From Providencia rettgeri (GTDB lineage Bacteria > Pseudomonadota > Gammaproteobacteria > Enterobacterales > Enterobacteriaceae), in assembly GCF_013255915.1 (NCBI RefSeq), contig NZ_CP053896.1, positions 248,001 through 312,000 of the forward strand: a stretch of DNA of 64,000 nt, given 5' to 3'. Below, piece after piece: positions 10,295 to 18,707 of this stretch. The position numbers and the translations under genes were made by a program. Numbering within the stretch: position 1 is the first letter of the stretch; each line of letters opens with the position of its first letter. The notes beneath the pieces were generated by a model. That model did no database searches. It saw only the letters and a list, made by a program, of their open reading frames with translations, and had not been told where the DNA came from.

Positions 10295-11047
10295 ATGTTT
10301 GAAAAATTTTTAAATGGTGATTTTTGGTCTGCCCATTTCTTGGCACCGCAGTATTTAGAATGGTTTGGCTACGGCTTTTTGATCACTATTTGGATCTCGA
10401 TTTGTACCATTGTTGCAGCCACTGTATTGGGTTTTATAGTTGCATCAGCAAAGGATAGCCAAATTACTCTTGTGCGTTGGGCTGTGAGTATCTACATCTC
10501 TATTTTCAGAAATACGCCTTTGTTGGTGCAGTTATTCTTTTGGTATTTCGCTTCTGGTGAAATTTTACCCTCTGCTGCAATGGAATGGCTCAATACTCCC
10601 CATGAAGTCCATTTACTTGGAATCACAGTGGGTTGGCCGTCATTTGAATTTTTAGCCGGTTTTATCGGTTTGACCCTTTATACCGTGCCGTTTATCGCTG
10701 AAGAAATTCGTGCTGGGATCCGTGGCGTTCGCCAGGGACAGAAATATGCGGCGTTTGCTTTAGGGCTAACCTCATGGCAGGCCATGAAACTGGTGGTATT
10801 ACCGCAAGCCGTTAAAATCGCGATGCCTCCACTACTGGGCCAATATATGAATGTGGTGAAAAATTCATCATTAACGATGGCGATAGGCGTCGCAGAATTG
10901 TCTTATGTCTCCCGCCAGGTTGATAGCCAGACACTGCAAACCTTTGCTGCATTTGGTGTCGCAACCGTTTTGTATATTGCCATTATTGCGGTAATGGAAG
11001 GTTGGGGCCAGTGGCGTCAACAGCGTAATTTGGCTCAGGGGGTATAA
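10295..11047 (+). CDS. Amino acid ABC transporter permease (HisMQ family), first subunit
   Basis: The 250-residue inner-membrane protein has about five hydrophobic helices and the HisMQ/BPD_transp_1 signature. The region FRNTPLLVQLFFWYF and the EAA loop AFALGLTSWQAMKLVVLPQA are typical of polar amino acid permeases. It should pair with the next permease as a heterodimer and with the binding protein encoded upstream. ATG 10295 is the natural start. Substrate unknown. Confidence 0.88.
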   Translation: MFEKFLNGDFWSAHFLAPQYLEWFGYGFLITIWISICTIVAATVLGFIVASAKDSQITLVRWAVSIYISIFRNTPLLVQLFFWYFASGEILPSAAMEWLNTPHEVHLLGITVGWPSFEFLAGFIGLTLYTVPFIAEEIRAGIRGVRQGQKYAAFALGLTSWQAMKLVVLPQAVKIAMPPLLGQYMNVVKNSSLTMAIGVAELSYVSRQVDSQTLQTFAAFGVATVLYIAIIAVMEGWGQWRQQRNLAQGV

Positions 11048-11048
11048 G

Positions 11049-11801
11049 ATGGATTTTTCGATTATTGAGCAGAACTGGCAATATTTATTGTTTGGTACTT
11101 TTCCAGATGGGCCACTCGAAGGCGCTGCACTGACGTTAGTCATTAGTTTACTTGCTGGTGCGGCTTCTATTGTATTAGGAACATTGGGCGGAATAGCTTT
11201 AGCCATGCTGCGGGGCTTCTGGGTTAACCTATTTGCGGCGATTTTAGGTTTTTTCCGTGCAATTCCGGTCATTATGTTAATTTTCTGGACCTATTTTCTG
11301 TTGCCAATCTTATTGGGTATGGAAATTCCGGGTATTGCAACAGTCGTCTGTGCATTGGCATTAATTACTTCTGCATATTTGGCTCATGCCGTGAAAGCCG
11401 GCATTTTAGCGATAGGAGCAGGGCAGTGGCAGGCAGGGTTATCTTTGGGGTTTAGCCGCTGGCAGGTATTGTGGAATGTCGTATTGCCACAGGCCTTACG
11501 TATGATGGTTCCTTCATTTATTAACCAGTGGGTAGCATTAATTAAAGATACCTCATTAGCCTATGTTGTTGGTGTTGCGGAGCTTTCTTTCTTAGCAACC
11601 CAAGTGAATAACCGTGAAATGGTTTATCCTCTCGAAGTTTTCTTATTCGTAGCATTTATTTATTTTGTGATGTGTTTTGCGGTAGAAATTATTGCGAATA
11701 GGGTGGCGACAAAGCTGAGTGCGCAACATCAACCCCAGAAACTGGCTGCGAAACATCGTTTATTGTTTTGGCGCCGACAAAAATTGTTAGCACTTTCCTA
11801 A
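11049..11801 (+). CDS. Amino acid ABC transporter permease (HisMQ family), second subunit
   Basis: The 250-residue inner-membrane protein begins 1 bp after the first permease stop. It has the HisMQ motifs FFRAIPVIMLIFWTYFLLP and the EAA-type loop LSLGFSRWQVLWNVVLPQAL, with about five membrane helices. The C-terminal tail is basic. A terminator follows immediately, so the operon stops here without an ATPase gene; an ATPase encoded elsewhere must be used if the system is functional. Confidence 0.88.
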   Translation: MDFSIIEQNWQYLLFGTFPDGPLEGAALTLVISLLAGAASIVLGTLGGIALAMLRGFWVNLFAAILGFFRAIPVIMLIFWTYFLLPILLGMEIPGIATVVCALALITSAYLAHAVKAGILAIGAGQWQAGLSLGFSRWQVLWNVVLPQALRMMVPSFINQWVALIKDTSLAYVVGVAELSFLATQVNNREMVYPLEVFLFVAFIYFVMCFAVEIIANRVATKLSAQHQPQKLAAKHRLLFWRRQKLLALS

Positions 11802-11811
11802 ATCAAAAGTG

Positions 11812-11835
11812 GTGGTGAAATACTCACCACTTTTT
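11812..11835 (+). terminator. Rho-independent terminator of the amino acid transporter operon
   Basis: GTGGTGA-aatac-TCACCAC followed by TTTTT, 10 bp after the stop codon of the second permease gene. Confidence 0.85.
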
Positions 11836-11913
11836 CACTCCACTATTTTGGTTTCTATTATTATTTCATCTTGGCGTATCAGTTAGTTAGGACATTTTTG
11901 CCCCTTATAGTTT

Positions 11914-11929
11914 ACGCAATCGTTTTCTT
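11914..11929 (+). promoter_or_regulatory. PurR operator before the purine permease gene
   Basis: acgcaatcgttttctt fits the PurR box consensus (ANGCAANCGNTTNCNT with the typical ACGCAA-CGTTTTC core). It lies 58 bp before the adeP-like start codon. Purine-dependent repression is therefore expected. Confidence 0.75.
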
Positions 11930-11986
11930 TTGTGATTTTTAATTGTAGTATAGGGCGAAAAAAACTTTTTTTGGGCGCAATATCTA

Positions 11987-13321
11987 ATGAGTAATCAATC
12001 TTCTAGCTCGGCACAACCGCAGGGCTTGTTTCAGCGTGTTTTTAAATTGCAAGAGCACGGCACGACAGCACGGACAGAAGTTGTTGCAGGCTTCACCACC
12101 TTCCTAACGATGGTATATATCGTCTTTGTTAACCCTCAAATTCTCTCAGTTGCAGGCATGGATATCAAAGCTGTGTTTGTCACCACCTGTTTGATTGCGG
12201 CTATTGGTAGTATTTTGATGGGGCTGTTGGCAAATTTACCGATTGCAGTAGCACCTGCTATGGGGCTGAATGCTTTTTTTGCTTTCGTTGTAGTTGGCGC
12301 GATGGGCTATTCATGGCAAGTTGCAATGGGGGCCGTATTTTGGGGGGCAGTCGGGTTATTTATTCTGACATTATTCCGTATCCGTTATTGGATTATCGCC
12401 AATATCCCGCTTAGTCTTCGCGTCGGGATCACCAGTGGTATCGGCCTATTTATTGCGATGATGGGGCTGAAAAACTCCGGTATCATTGTCGCTAACCCAG
12501 ACACGTTAGTCTCTATCGGTAATTTGACTCACCATAATGTTTGGCTGGGAGCCCTCGGGTTCTTTATTATTGCAATCTTAGCGGCTCGTAATATTCATGC
12601 CGCGGTATTAGTTTCTATTGCAGTGACCACCTTGATTGGTTTGGCTTTGGGGGATGTGAAATATTCTGGAATATTCTCAATGCCGCCAAGTATCACGAGT
12701 GTCGTCGGGCAGGTTGATTTCGCTGGCTCTTTAGACTTAGCGTTATCCGGTGTGATTTTTGCCTTTATGTTAGTAAACCTGTTTGACTCATCAGGCACCA
12801 TGATAGGTGTGACTGACAAAGCGGGTATCACAAATGAACGCGGAACTTTCCCACGGATGAAGCAAGCGTTATATGTGGACAGCTTGAGCTCTGTTGCAGG
12901 TTCAGCGATGGGGACATCTTCTGTCACCGCCTATATTGAAAGTTCTTCTGGTGTTTCTGTTGGTGGGCGTACAGGTTTAACTGCGATTGTCGTTGGTATT
13001 CTATTTCTATTAACCATGTTTATCTCACCTCTTGCTGGTATGGTTCCAGCTTATGCAACTGCGGGAGCCTTGATTTACGTGGGCGTGTTGATGACATCAA
13101 GCCTAACTCGCGTGAAATGGGATGACTTAACTGAGTCTGTACCCGCATTTATTACTGCAGTGATGATGCCATTTAGTTTCTCGATTACTGAAGGTATCGC
13201 ACTAGGCTTTATTGCGTACTGTGCAATGAAAATTGGTACAGGCCGCTGGCGTGATCTGGGGCTGTGTGTGATTTTAGTGGCGGCGATGTTCCTACTAAAA
13301 ATGGTGCTCGTCGACGCCTAA
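11987..13321 (+). CDS. adeP: Adenine/purine permease, NCS2 (AzgA-like) family
   Basis: The 444-residue membrane protein closely matches E. coli AdeP (YieG, 445) along its whole length, with about 13-14 membrane helices. Motifs include GFTTFLTMVYIVFVNPQ, the pore segment APAMGLNAFFAF, LVNLFDSSGTMIGVTDKAG and SSSGVSVGGRTGL. It imports adenine by proton symport; AdeQ-type specificity cannot be fully excluded. The PurR box upstream agrees with a purine role. Its stop codon overlaps the first bases of an ERIC-like repeat. Confidence 0.88.
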   Translation: MSNQSSSSAQPQGLFQRVFKLQEHGTTARTEVVAGFTTFLTMVYIVFVNPQILSVAGMDIKAVFVTTCLIAAIGSILMGLLANLPIAVAPAMGLNAFFAFVVVGAMGYSWQVAMGAVFWGAVGLFILTLFRIRYWIIANIPLSLRVGITSGIGLFIAMMGLKNSGIIVANPDTLVSIGNLTHHNVWLGALGFFIIAILAARNIHAAVLVSIAVTTLIGLALGDVKYSGIFSMPPSITSVVGQVDFAGSLDLALSGVIFAFMLVNLFDSSGTMIGVTDKAGITNERGTFPRMKQALYVDSLSSVAGSAMGTSSVTAYIESSSGVSVGGRTGLTAIVVGILFLLTMFISPLAGMVPAYATAGALIYVGVLMTSSLTRVKWDDLTESVPAFITAVMMPFSFSITEGIALGFIAYCAMKIGTGRWRDLGLCVILVAAMFLLKMVLVDA

Positions 13322-13446
13322 TATTCGTCATACTTCAAGCTGTGGCGTTGTTGTCTTCACTCGGCTACTCGGGTCACATACTTATGTATGCTCCCCGAGA
13401 TAACCTCGATTGACGCCTAGCCACAACTTGAATTATTTAGAATATT
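13320..13446 (+). repeat. ERIC-like palindromic repeat
   Basis: This 127-bp imperfect palindrome runs from aatattcgtcatacttcaag to acttgaattatttagaatatt, with the centre gggtcacatacttatgtatg / ctccccgaga. It shares bases with the TAA stop of the purine permease gene. This copy has the most ERIC-like centre in the window. Confidence 0.88.
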
Positions 13447-13687
13447 TCTCAAGATGGCTCTCTATTTTTTTAGGTAAAACCACTTGGAAGATTAATCCCC
13501 CTTCAGATGGCTTTCCCGTCTTGTTACTTGCATGCAACTCAAATTATTTAAGGTATAATCATTAAAGTACTATTGCGAAGGCAGGGTGGAGTAAAAAATC
13601 CGCTGAAATTGCAAACTAGTGCTTTCCCCCTTTATGGGATCCTGCTAGATTTCGCAGCAGAAACTGACTTTATCAAGGTATCAGACC
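13447..13687. other. Intergenic region before yihI with a solo ERIC-end remnant
   Basis: The segment gcaactcaaattatttaaggtata near 13533-13556 matches only the right end of the ERIC-like family and provides a TATAAT-like hexamer that could be a -10 element for yihI. No gene or structured RNA was recognised in the rest. Confidence 0.45.
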
Positions 13688-14203
13688 ATGAATGCACCAA
13701 AAAAACCGGCTGCTAAGCCAAAGAAAAAATACCGTAAAACTAAAGAAGAGATAAATGCGGAAGGCCGTGAGCGTAAGCGCGAGAAAAAACATCGTGGTCA
13801 TAAATCTGGTAGCCGTAACCAAGAATCTGCTTCTAACAATGCTAAAGGTGGGATATCTACCACCACAGACCCGCGTATTGGTAGCAAAAAACCGATTCCA
13901 TTAGTTGTGGATGATAACAAACCTGTAGCGCGTCCAGTGGTGAAAGAGAAGCCAGTCGCTAAAGAAAAACTGACGCCAGAAAAAGAGTTGGAAATGCTAG
14001 AAAGCGATGACCGCCTAGATAGCATTTTGGCGCGTCTGGAGGATGGCGAAACTATCACTGCGCAAGAACAGCAGTATGTTGATACCTGTTTAGACCGTAT
14101 TGATGAACTGATGAATATTCTCGGTATTGAATATAGCGAAGAAGAAGAGGAAGAAGACGAAGAAAAACTTGATGACATTATGCGCATCTTAAAAAGTAAA
14201 TAA
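13688..14203 (+). CDS. yihI: Der GTPase-activating protein YihI
   Basis: The 171-residue soluble protein has a very basic N terminus (about residues 1-45, Lys/Arg-rich) and an acidic C-terminal region with a run of glutamates near residues 150-160, as in E. coli YihI. YihI stimulates the GTPase activity of Der and so affects late 50S ribosome assembly. The yihI-hemN order is as in E. coli. It is followed by a terminator. Confidence 0.92.
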   Translation: MNAPKKPAAKPKKKYRKTKEEINAEGRERKREKKHRGHKSGSRNQESASNNAKGGISTTTDPRIGSKKPIPLVVDDNKPVARPVVKEKPVAKEKLTPEKELEMLESDDRLDSILARLEDGETITAQEQQYVDTCLDRIDELMNILGIEYSEEEEEEDEEKLDDIMRILKSK

Positions 14204-14217
14204 TTTCGTTTAAAAGA

Positions 14218-14250
14218 TCCCTCGCGCTAGCGGGGGATTTGGCTATTTTT
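14218..14250 (+). terminator. Rho-independent terminator of yihI
   Basis: TCCCTCGC-gcta-GCGGGGGA (one wobble pair) at 14218-14237, then a T-rich stretch with tattttttc at 14244-14252, just after the yihI stop codon. Confidence 0.7.
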
Positions 14251-14305
14251 TCTGCTAACTCACTTTTCTTTGATGTTGAATCAAGTCTCTTTTCTCTAAC
14301 ATATT

Positions 14306-14434
14306 TATACTCGTCATATTCAAAGCTGCAGCGTTGTTGACTATGTTCATTCGCACGAGTCTCATACTTATGTATACTCCTAGCGACTCATTCACTTGTC
14401 GCTTAGCTGCAACTCGAAATATTTAGAGTCTATA
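14306..14434 (+). repeat. ERIC-like palindromic repeat
   Basis: tatactcgtcatattcaaag ... actcgaaatatttagagtctata is an imperfect palindrome of about 129 bp with the central region gagtctcatacttatgtata / ctcctagcgactca. It lies in the same orientation as the other copies, between the yihI terminator and hemN. Confidence 0.82.
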
Positions 14435-14535
14435 ATGCTTATGCAGGTTATAAAATTTTCACTCTCATCGAATAACAAATTAAATAGAGTGAAGTCATCG
14501 TTATAGTTTGAGCTTTTGGTCAATTGAGGAATGTT

Positions 14536-15909
14536 ATGTCAGAGCAAAATATTGTTTGGGATCTTTCTCTCATTCAAAAATACAATTATTCAGGGCCTCG
14601 TTATACCTCGTATCCCACAGCCTTGGAATTCAATCAAGATTATGATGAGAATGCGTTTGTTCAAGCAACACAACGTTATCCTGATCGACCTTTATCGCTC
14701 TATGTCCATATCCCTTTTTGCCATAAACTTTGTTATTTCTGTGGCTGTAATAAATTAGTGACACGCCAAAAACATAAAGCCGATGAATATCTTAAAGTAA
14801 TTGAAAAAGAAATTATTCAGCGCGCAGCTTTATTAAAAGGTCGTATTGTGACCCAGATGCATTGGGGCGGTGGTACTCCGACTTACCTCGATAAAGCTCA
14901 AGTCAGCCATTTGGTTGGTTTATTGAAAAAGCATTTTCATTTTGCGGATGATGTTGAAATGTCCATCGAAGTCGATCCGCGTGAAATTGAACTGGATATG
15001 ATAGACCATCTGCGCCATGAAGGGTTTAACCGCTTAAGCATGGGAGTTCAGGATTTTAATAAAGAAGTTCAGGTGCTGGTTAACCGTGAACAGGACGAAG
15101 AATTTATTTTTGCCCTAATTAAACGAGCCAAAGAAACGGGTTTTACCTCAACGAGTATTGATTTGATTTATGGTTTACCTAAACAAACTCCTGAAAGCTT
15201 TGCATTTACCTTAAAGAAAGTGGCTGAATTATCACCAGATCGCTTAAGTGTGTTTAATTACGCGCATTTGCCTAATTTATTTGCGGCGCAGCGTAAAATT
15301 AAAGATGCTGATTTACCAAGTGCAGAGCAAAAACTCGATATTCTGCAAGACACAATCGCAACCCTCACCAGAGATGGCTATCAATTTATTGGTATGGACC
15401 ACTTTGCTCGCCCTGAAGATGAGCTCGCTGTGGCCCAACGAGAAGGGGTTTTACACCGTAATTTCCAAGGTTATACGACTCAAGGCGACTGTGATTTATT
15501 AGGATTAGGCGTTTCTGCGATCAGTATGTTAGGCGATAACTACGCGCAAAATCAGAAAGATTTGAAAACCTATTATGCGCAAGTTGAAGAGCAAGGCCAA
15601 GCGCTGTGGCGAGGTCTCGTCTTAACCGATGATGATTGCTTGCGCCGTGATGTTATTAAAACCTTAATCTGTAACTTCCAATTGGATTTTGCACAAATTG
15701 AAGCAATCTATCCAATTGACTTTAAATCTTATTTTAAAGAGGATTTAGAGCTATTGAAGCCAATGGCAGAAGATGGATTAGTCGAAATGACAGACAAAGG
15801 AATTAAAGTTACGCCGCAAGGGCGTTTACTTATTCGTAATATTTGTATGTGTTTTGATGTTTATTTACGTAGTCAGATGAGGCAGCGGCAGTTTTCCCGC
15901 GTTATCTAA
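14536..15909 (+). CDS. hemN: Oxygen-independent coproporphyrinogen III dehydrogenase HemN
   Basis: The 457-residue radical SAM enzyme (same length as E. coli HemN) has the iron-sulfur motif CxxxCxxC in HKLCYFCGC, the Gly-rich HWGGGTPTYL, and the HemN C-terminal domain ending FSRVI. It decarboxylates coproporphyrinogen III to protoporphyrinogen IX for haem synthesis without oxygen. The ATG at 14536 is chosen (tgagga at 14525-14530 upstream); the in-frame TTG at 14524 would add four residues absent from the family. Its TAA stop touches an ERIC-like element. Confidence 0.96.
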   Translation: MSEQNIVWDLSLIQKYNYSGPRYTSYPTALEFNQDYDENAFVQATQRYPDRPLSLYVHIPFCHKLCYFCGCNKLVTRQKHKADEYLKVIEKEIIQRAALLKGRIVTQMHWGGGTPTYLDKAQVSHLVGLLKKHFHFADDVEMSIEVDPREIELDMIDHLRHEGFNRLSMGVQDFNKEVQVLVNREQDEEFIFALIKRAKETGFTSTSIDLIYGLPKQTPESFAFTLKKVAELSPDRLSVFNYAHLPNLFAAQRKIKDADLPSAEQKLDILQDTIATLTRDGYQFIGMDHFARPEDELAVAQREGVLHRNFQGYTTQGDCDLLGLGVSAISMLGDNYAQNQKDLKTYYAQVEEQGQALWRGLVLTDDDCLRRDVIKTLICNFQLDFAQIEAIYPIDFKSYFKEDLELLKPMAEDGLVEMTDKGIKVTPQGRLLIRNICMCFDVYLRSQMRQRQFSRVI

Positions 15910-15987
15910 ATGCTCTTCATTTTTCGTGCTGTCGCATTGTTGTCTTCATTTCGACGCCTAGCGACAGCACGAACTATTTAGAGTATT
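15908..15987 (+). repeat. ERIC-like repeat with internal deletion
   Basis: aatgctcttcatttttcgtg ... cgacagcacgaactatttagagtatt has both ends of the family, but the 45-50 bp central core is missing, leaving about 79 bp. It begins within the hemN stop codon. Confidence 0.8.
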
Positions 15988-16034
15988 ACTAGTTCGTTAT
16001 CTGATTATTTAGAACATTGGATGTTCTGCGTGGG

Positions 16035-17177
16035 CTAGTGTTTCGCTTTTTCGATTAGCTGGTAGGCCGCAGTGATGCGGTCAGGGATTGGATACCATTT
16101 GTTGGATAAAATAATAATACCCACTTGGTTTTCCGGAATAAATGCTGCATAGGTTGCAAAACCATTGGTTGAGCCGGTTTTGTTGTAGAAAGCCTGTGTT
16201 TCAGGTGGCATTACTGGTGTAATTGCTTCGACCTTTTGTGGCTGTAATGCCATTTCATTTCGGTTACCTTGCTGTAATTGAGCAAGAGATACTGGCCATG
16301 AATAGCTTTCCCACATCATATCTTGCATAAATGAATCGGTCATATAGAACCCAGTATGGGTGTTCTCTACGGCTTCTTGCCATGGCTTAGCGACTTTCTT
16401 CGTTTGCATATTAATATCTAAGAAGCGAATTAGATCTTTAGCATTAGATTTCAAACCATAAGATTCAGCATCTAAAATTTGTGGTGCCACACGAATGGGC
16501 TGATCGTGCTTATTATAACCTTGAGCATAATTTTTATGTTGGTTTTTAGGGACATGAATATAGGTATGTTTTAGCCCAAGTGCAGGCAACATTAATTTTT
16601 CCATCGCTTGCTCAAATGGCATTTTGAGTTGTTTAGCGGTAACGATACCGAGTAGCCCCACGCCAAGATTTGAATAAGAGCGATATTGCCCAATGGCTTT
16701 GGTCGGTTTCCAATGTTGGTAATAACGGATTAATTCCGCTGAATTAGTAATGCTATCAGGCACAAATAACGATAAACCGGAAGTGTGAGTAGCCAAGTTC
16801 ATTACTGTGACTTGGTCAAAAGCAGACCCTTTTAATTCAGGAAGATAGTGGCTTACCTTTTGCGAAAAATCGAGTTTTCCTTGGTCTTGTGCATAGGCTG
16901 CGAGTGTGGCAGTAAAGGTTTTAGACAAAGAACCAATCTCAAATAAAGTCTCATCACTGACAGGTACTAAGCTTTGCTTAGACTGCACACCATAGTGATA
17001 AATATAGTGTTTCCCTTCAACGGAAATTGCGACAGACATCCCAGGGATCTGTTTTTGTTCCATCAGAGGTTTAATAATGTCATCCACATCCTTTTGAGTG
17101 AACGCATTAGCGGATAGCGTGGTTAATGCCAAACTCAGTGCGACAAAAATTCGCCCCTGACGAAAAAGAGTTTTCAT
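16035..17177 (-). CDS. ampC: Class C beta-lactamase AmpC
   Basis: The 380-residue precursor has a Sec signal peptide (cleavage near residue 25, SANA-F). It carries all class C active-site motifs: SLSK with nucleophile Ser83 and Lys86, YSN in YRSYSNLGVG, KTG in FYNKTGSTNG, and NKWYP near the C terminus. It is a periplasmic serine enzyme that hydrolyses cephalosporins. The divergent ampR-type gene 182 bp away shows the chromosomal, inducible arrangement. It converges on hemN. Function is confident; the spectrum of activity cannot be read from sequence. Confidence 0.94.
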   Translation of the reverse strand: MKTLFRQGRIFVALSLALTTLSANAFTQKDVDDIIKPLMEQKQIPGMSVAISVEGKHYIYHYGVQSKQSLVPVSDETLFEIGSLSKTFTATLAAYAQDQGKLDFSQKVSHYLPELKGSAFDQVTVMNLATHTSGLSLFVPDSITNSAELIRYYQHWKPTKAIGQYRSYSNLGVGLLGIVTAKQLKMPFEQAMEKLMLPALGLKHTYIHVPKNQHKNYAQGYNKHDQPIRVAPQILDAESYGLKSNAKDLIRFLDINMQTKKVAKPWQEAVENTHTGFYMTDSFMQDMMWESYSWPVSLAQLQQGNRNEMALQPQKVEAITPVMPPETQAFYNKTGSTNGFATYAAFIPENQVGIIILSNKWYPIPDRITAAYQLIEKAKH

Positions 17178-17225
17178 AGAGTTATTCCAATAAGTACAAG
17201 TTTAAGTTATTGCTAACAGGAACTG

Positions 17226-17297
17226 AAAGCACTTCATTGTAAATTTAAAGTGCTTTAATATAGGCTATTAGGCGGTTAAACCGCGACTGCAAAGCAG
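17226..17297. promoter_or_regulatory. ampC-ampR intergenic control region
   Basis: Three symmetric elements lie between the divergent genes: AAAGCACTT/AAGTGCTTT (17226-17234 and 17248-17256, a 9-bp stem in the ampC leader), the 13-bp palindrome GCGGTTAAACCGC (17272-17284), and CTGCaaaGCAG (17287-17297). The middle one is the best candidate AmpR operator core; binding itself is inferred from position and symmetry. Confidence 0.55.
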
Positions 17298-17359
17298 TAT
17301 GCATGCTTTCGGTCATTATTTAAAACGATATAAAATTCGATGAGGTAAAAGAAAATCTT

Positions 17360-18241
17360 ATGGCAGAAAATTATCGTCATCGGCTTCCACTCAATGCGCT
17401 TAGGGCATTCGAAGCTTCAGCGCGGCATTTAAGTTTTACACGAGCAGGAATAGAGTTGAATGTCACTCAGGCAGCTGTTAGTCAACAAGTTAGGTTGTTA
17501 GAGGAGCAGCTGGGACTAGAACTCTTTATTCGCTTACCTCGAGGGCTTGCATTAACTGATGAAGGGCTTGCATTGCTACCCGTATTGAGCCGCTCTTTTG
17601 ACCAGATTGAGTCATTACTACTGCAATTTGAAGATGGCCATTATCGAGAAGCTTTAAGTATTTCAGTGGTCGGTACATTTGCTGTGGGCTGGTTATTGCC
17701 AAGGTTAACCCAATTCTCGGAACTATACCCTTATATTGATTTACGCATTATGACTCATAACAATGTGGTGAATCTCGCTGCCGAAGGCGTTGATTTTGCT
17801 ATTCGCTTTGGGGAGGGCTTATGGCCACTGGTTGAAAATATCCCCCTATTTTCAACAGCTCATACTGTACTTTGTTCAGAGAAAGTCGCAAGCCAGCTCA
17901 GACATCCATTAGATTTAAAATCCCACCAGTTAATGCGTTCATATCGTAAAGATGAATGGGAAAAATGGTTTTTAGCTGCGGAGATTGAACCTTGGCGTGT
18001 CAAAGGCCCAGTATTTGATTCATCGCGTTTAATGGTTGAGGCTGCGTTATTAACTGACAGTATAGCATTGGTGCCAAGTTGCATGTTTAGTCATGAATTA
18101 AGTGCTGGGGCGTTAGTTCAACCTTTTGATATATCTGTAACACTGGGTGGATATTGGTTGAGCCGTTTAAAGTCGAGAGTCATGACACCAGCAATGGCGA
18201 TATTTCGTCATTGGTTGGTGGAGGAGTCTAAAAAAGAATAA
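17360..18241 (+). CDS. ampR: LysR-type regulator AmpR
   Basis: The 293-residue protein has the LysR N-terminal helix-turn-helix (LPLNALRAFEASARHLSFTR then ELNVTQAAVSQQVRLLEEQL). The C-terminal effector domain carries AmpR-typical stretches such as VVGTFAVGWLLPRL, THNNVV and FDSSRLMVEAALL. AmpR switches ampC on when cell-wall fragments (anhydromuropeptides) accumulate and represses it otherwise. Divergent orientation from ampC is the classic arrangement. ATG 17360 follows gatgagg. Confidence 0.92.
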   Translation: MAENYRHRLPLNALRAFEASARHLSFTRAGIELNVTQAAVSQQVRLLEEQLGLELFIRLPRGLALTDEGLALLPVLSRSFDQIESLLLQFEDGHYREALSISVVGTFAVGWLLPRLTQFSELYPYIDLRIMTHNNVVNLAAEGVDFAIRFGEGLWPLVENIPLFSTAHTVLCSEKVASQLRHPLDLKSHQLMRSYRKDEWEKWFLAAEIEPWRVKGPVFDSSRLMVEAALLTDSIALVPSCMFSHELSAGALVQPFDISVTLGGYWLSRLKSRVMTPAMAIFRHWLVEESKKE

Positions 18242-18245
18242 TAAG

Positions 18246-18290
18246 TCGGTGCTATACTATAAATAGAAATAGCACCGATATTTAATTTAT
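18246..18290. terminator. Terminator between ampR and the fimbrial region
   Basis: TCGGTGCTAT (18246-18255) and ATAGCACCGA (18269-18278) form a perfect 10-bp stem with A/T-rich flanks on both sides (tatttaatttatt to the right, aaaaagaataataa to the left). It can serve ampR and the convergent regulator gene on the minus strand. Confidence 0.75.
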
Positions 18291-18319
18291 TGGCATATTA
18301 TAATGCTCATATTTAGAGG

Positions 18320-18607
18320 TTAGAATACCAAAGCTTCAGCAGAGAAATAATTCTTTTTATTAACAGAGAGCTCTGTACTATTAATATCCGTAATGGTTTC
18401 AGTAAAGAAATAGGTCGGCGAAACATTAAATATTTGTGCCAACTGGTAAATAGTATCGACATGAATATTAACCTCACCATTTTCATAGCGTGATTGGTGT
18501 TGTTGGCTAATGCCTAACAATATGCTTAAATCTTTACCACTCATTCCGTGACTTTCTCTTAATGATCTTATTTTTAAACCGACGGATTTGGATATTTTTC
18601 GTTTCAT
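18320..18607 (-). CDS. MrpJ-like XRE regulator, type B, last gene of fimbrial operon 2
   Basis: The 95-residue protein has a Cro/C1-type helix-turn-helix (about residues 8-66) with SQQHQSRYENGEVNIHVDTIY. It resembles MrpJ, the regulator at the end of the Proteus MR/P fimbrial operon, which represses motility while fimbriae are made. Together with the 106-residue protein at 26927-27247 it forms a subgroup (QQHQSR..., IHVDT) that differs from the shorter QQQSRYERG proteins. The fimbria-flagella switch role is inferred. Confidence 0.78.
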   Translation of the reverse strand: MKRKISKSVGLKIRSLRESHGMSGKDLSILLGISQQHQSRYENGEVNIHVDTIYQLAQIFNVSPTYFFTETITDINSTELSVNKKNYFSAEALVF

Positions 18608-18707
18608 GATTTTCTCTCTAATTTATTTTAAATATTATAATGTGAATATAATTAAATATTTTTAATGTAATTGGATCTTCTAGTGATATGTATTATTACT
18701 TAATTTA

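Noticed and set aside
13447-13687. CsrC small RNA before yihI, as in E. coli
   Set aside because: The GGA-rich loops and terminator expected for CsrC are absent; only an ERIC-end remnant and a possible promoter are visible.
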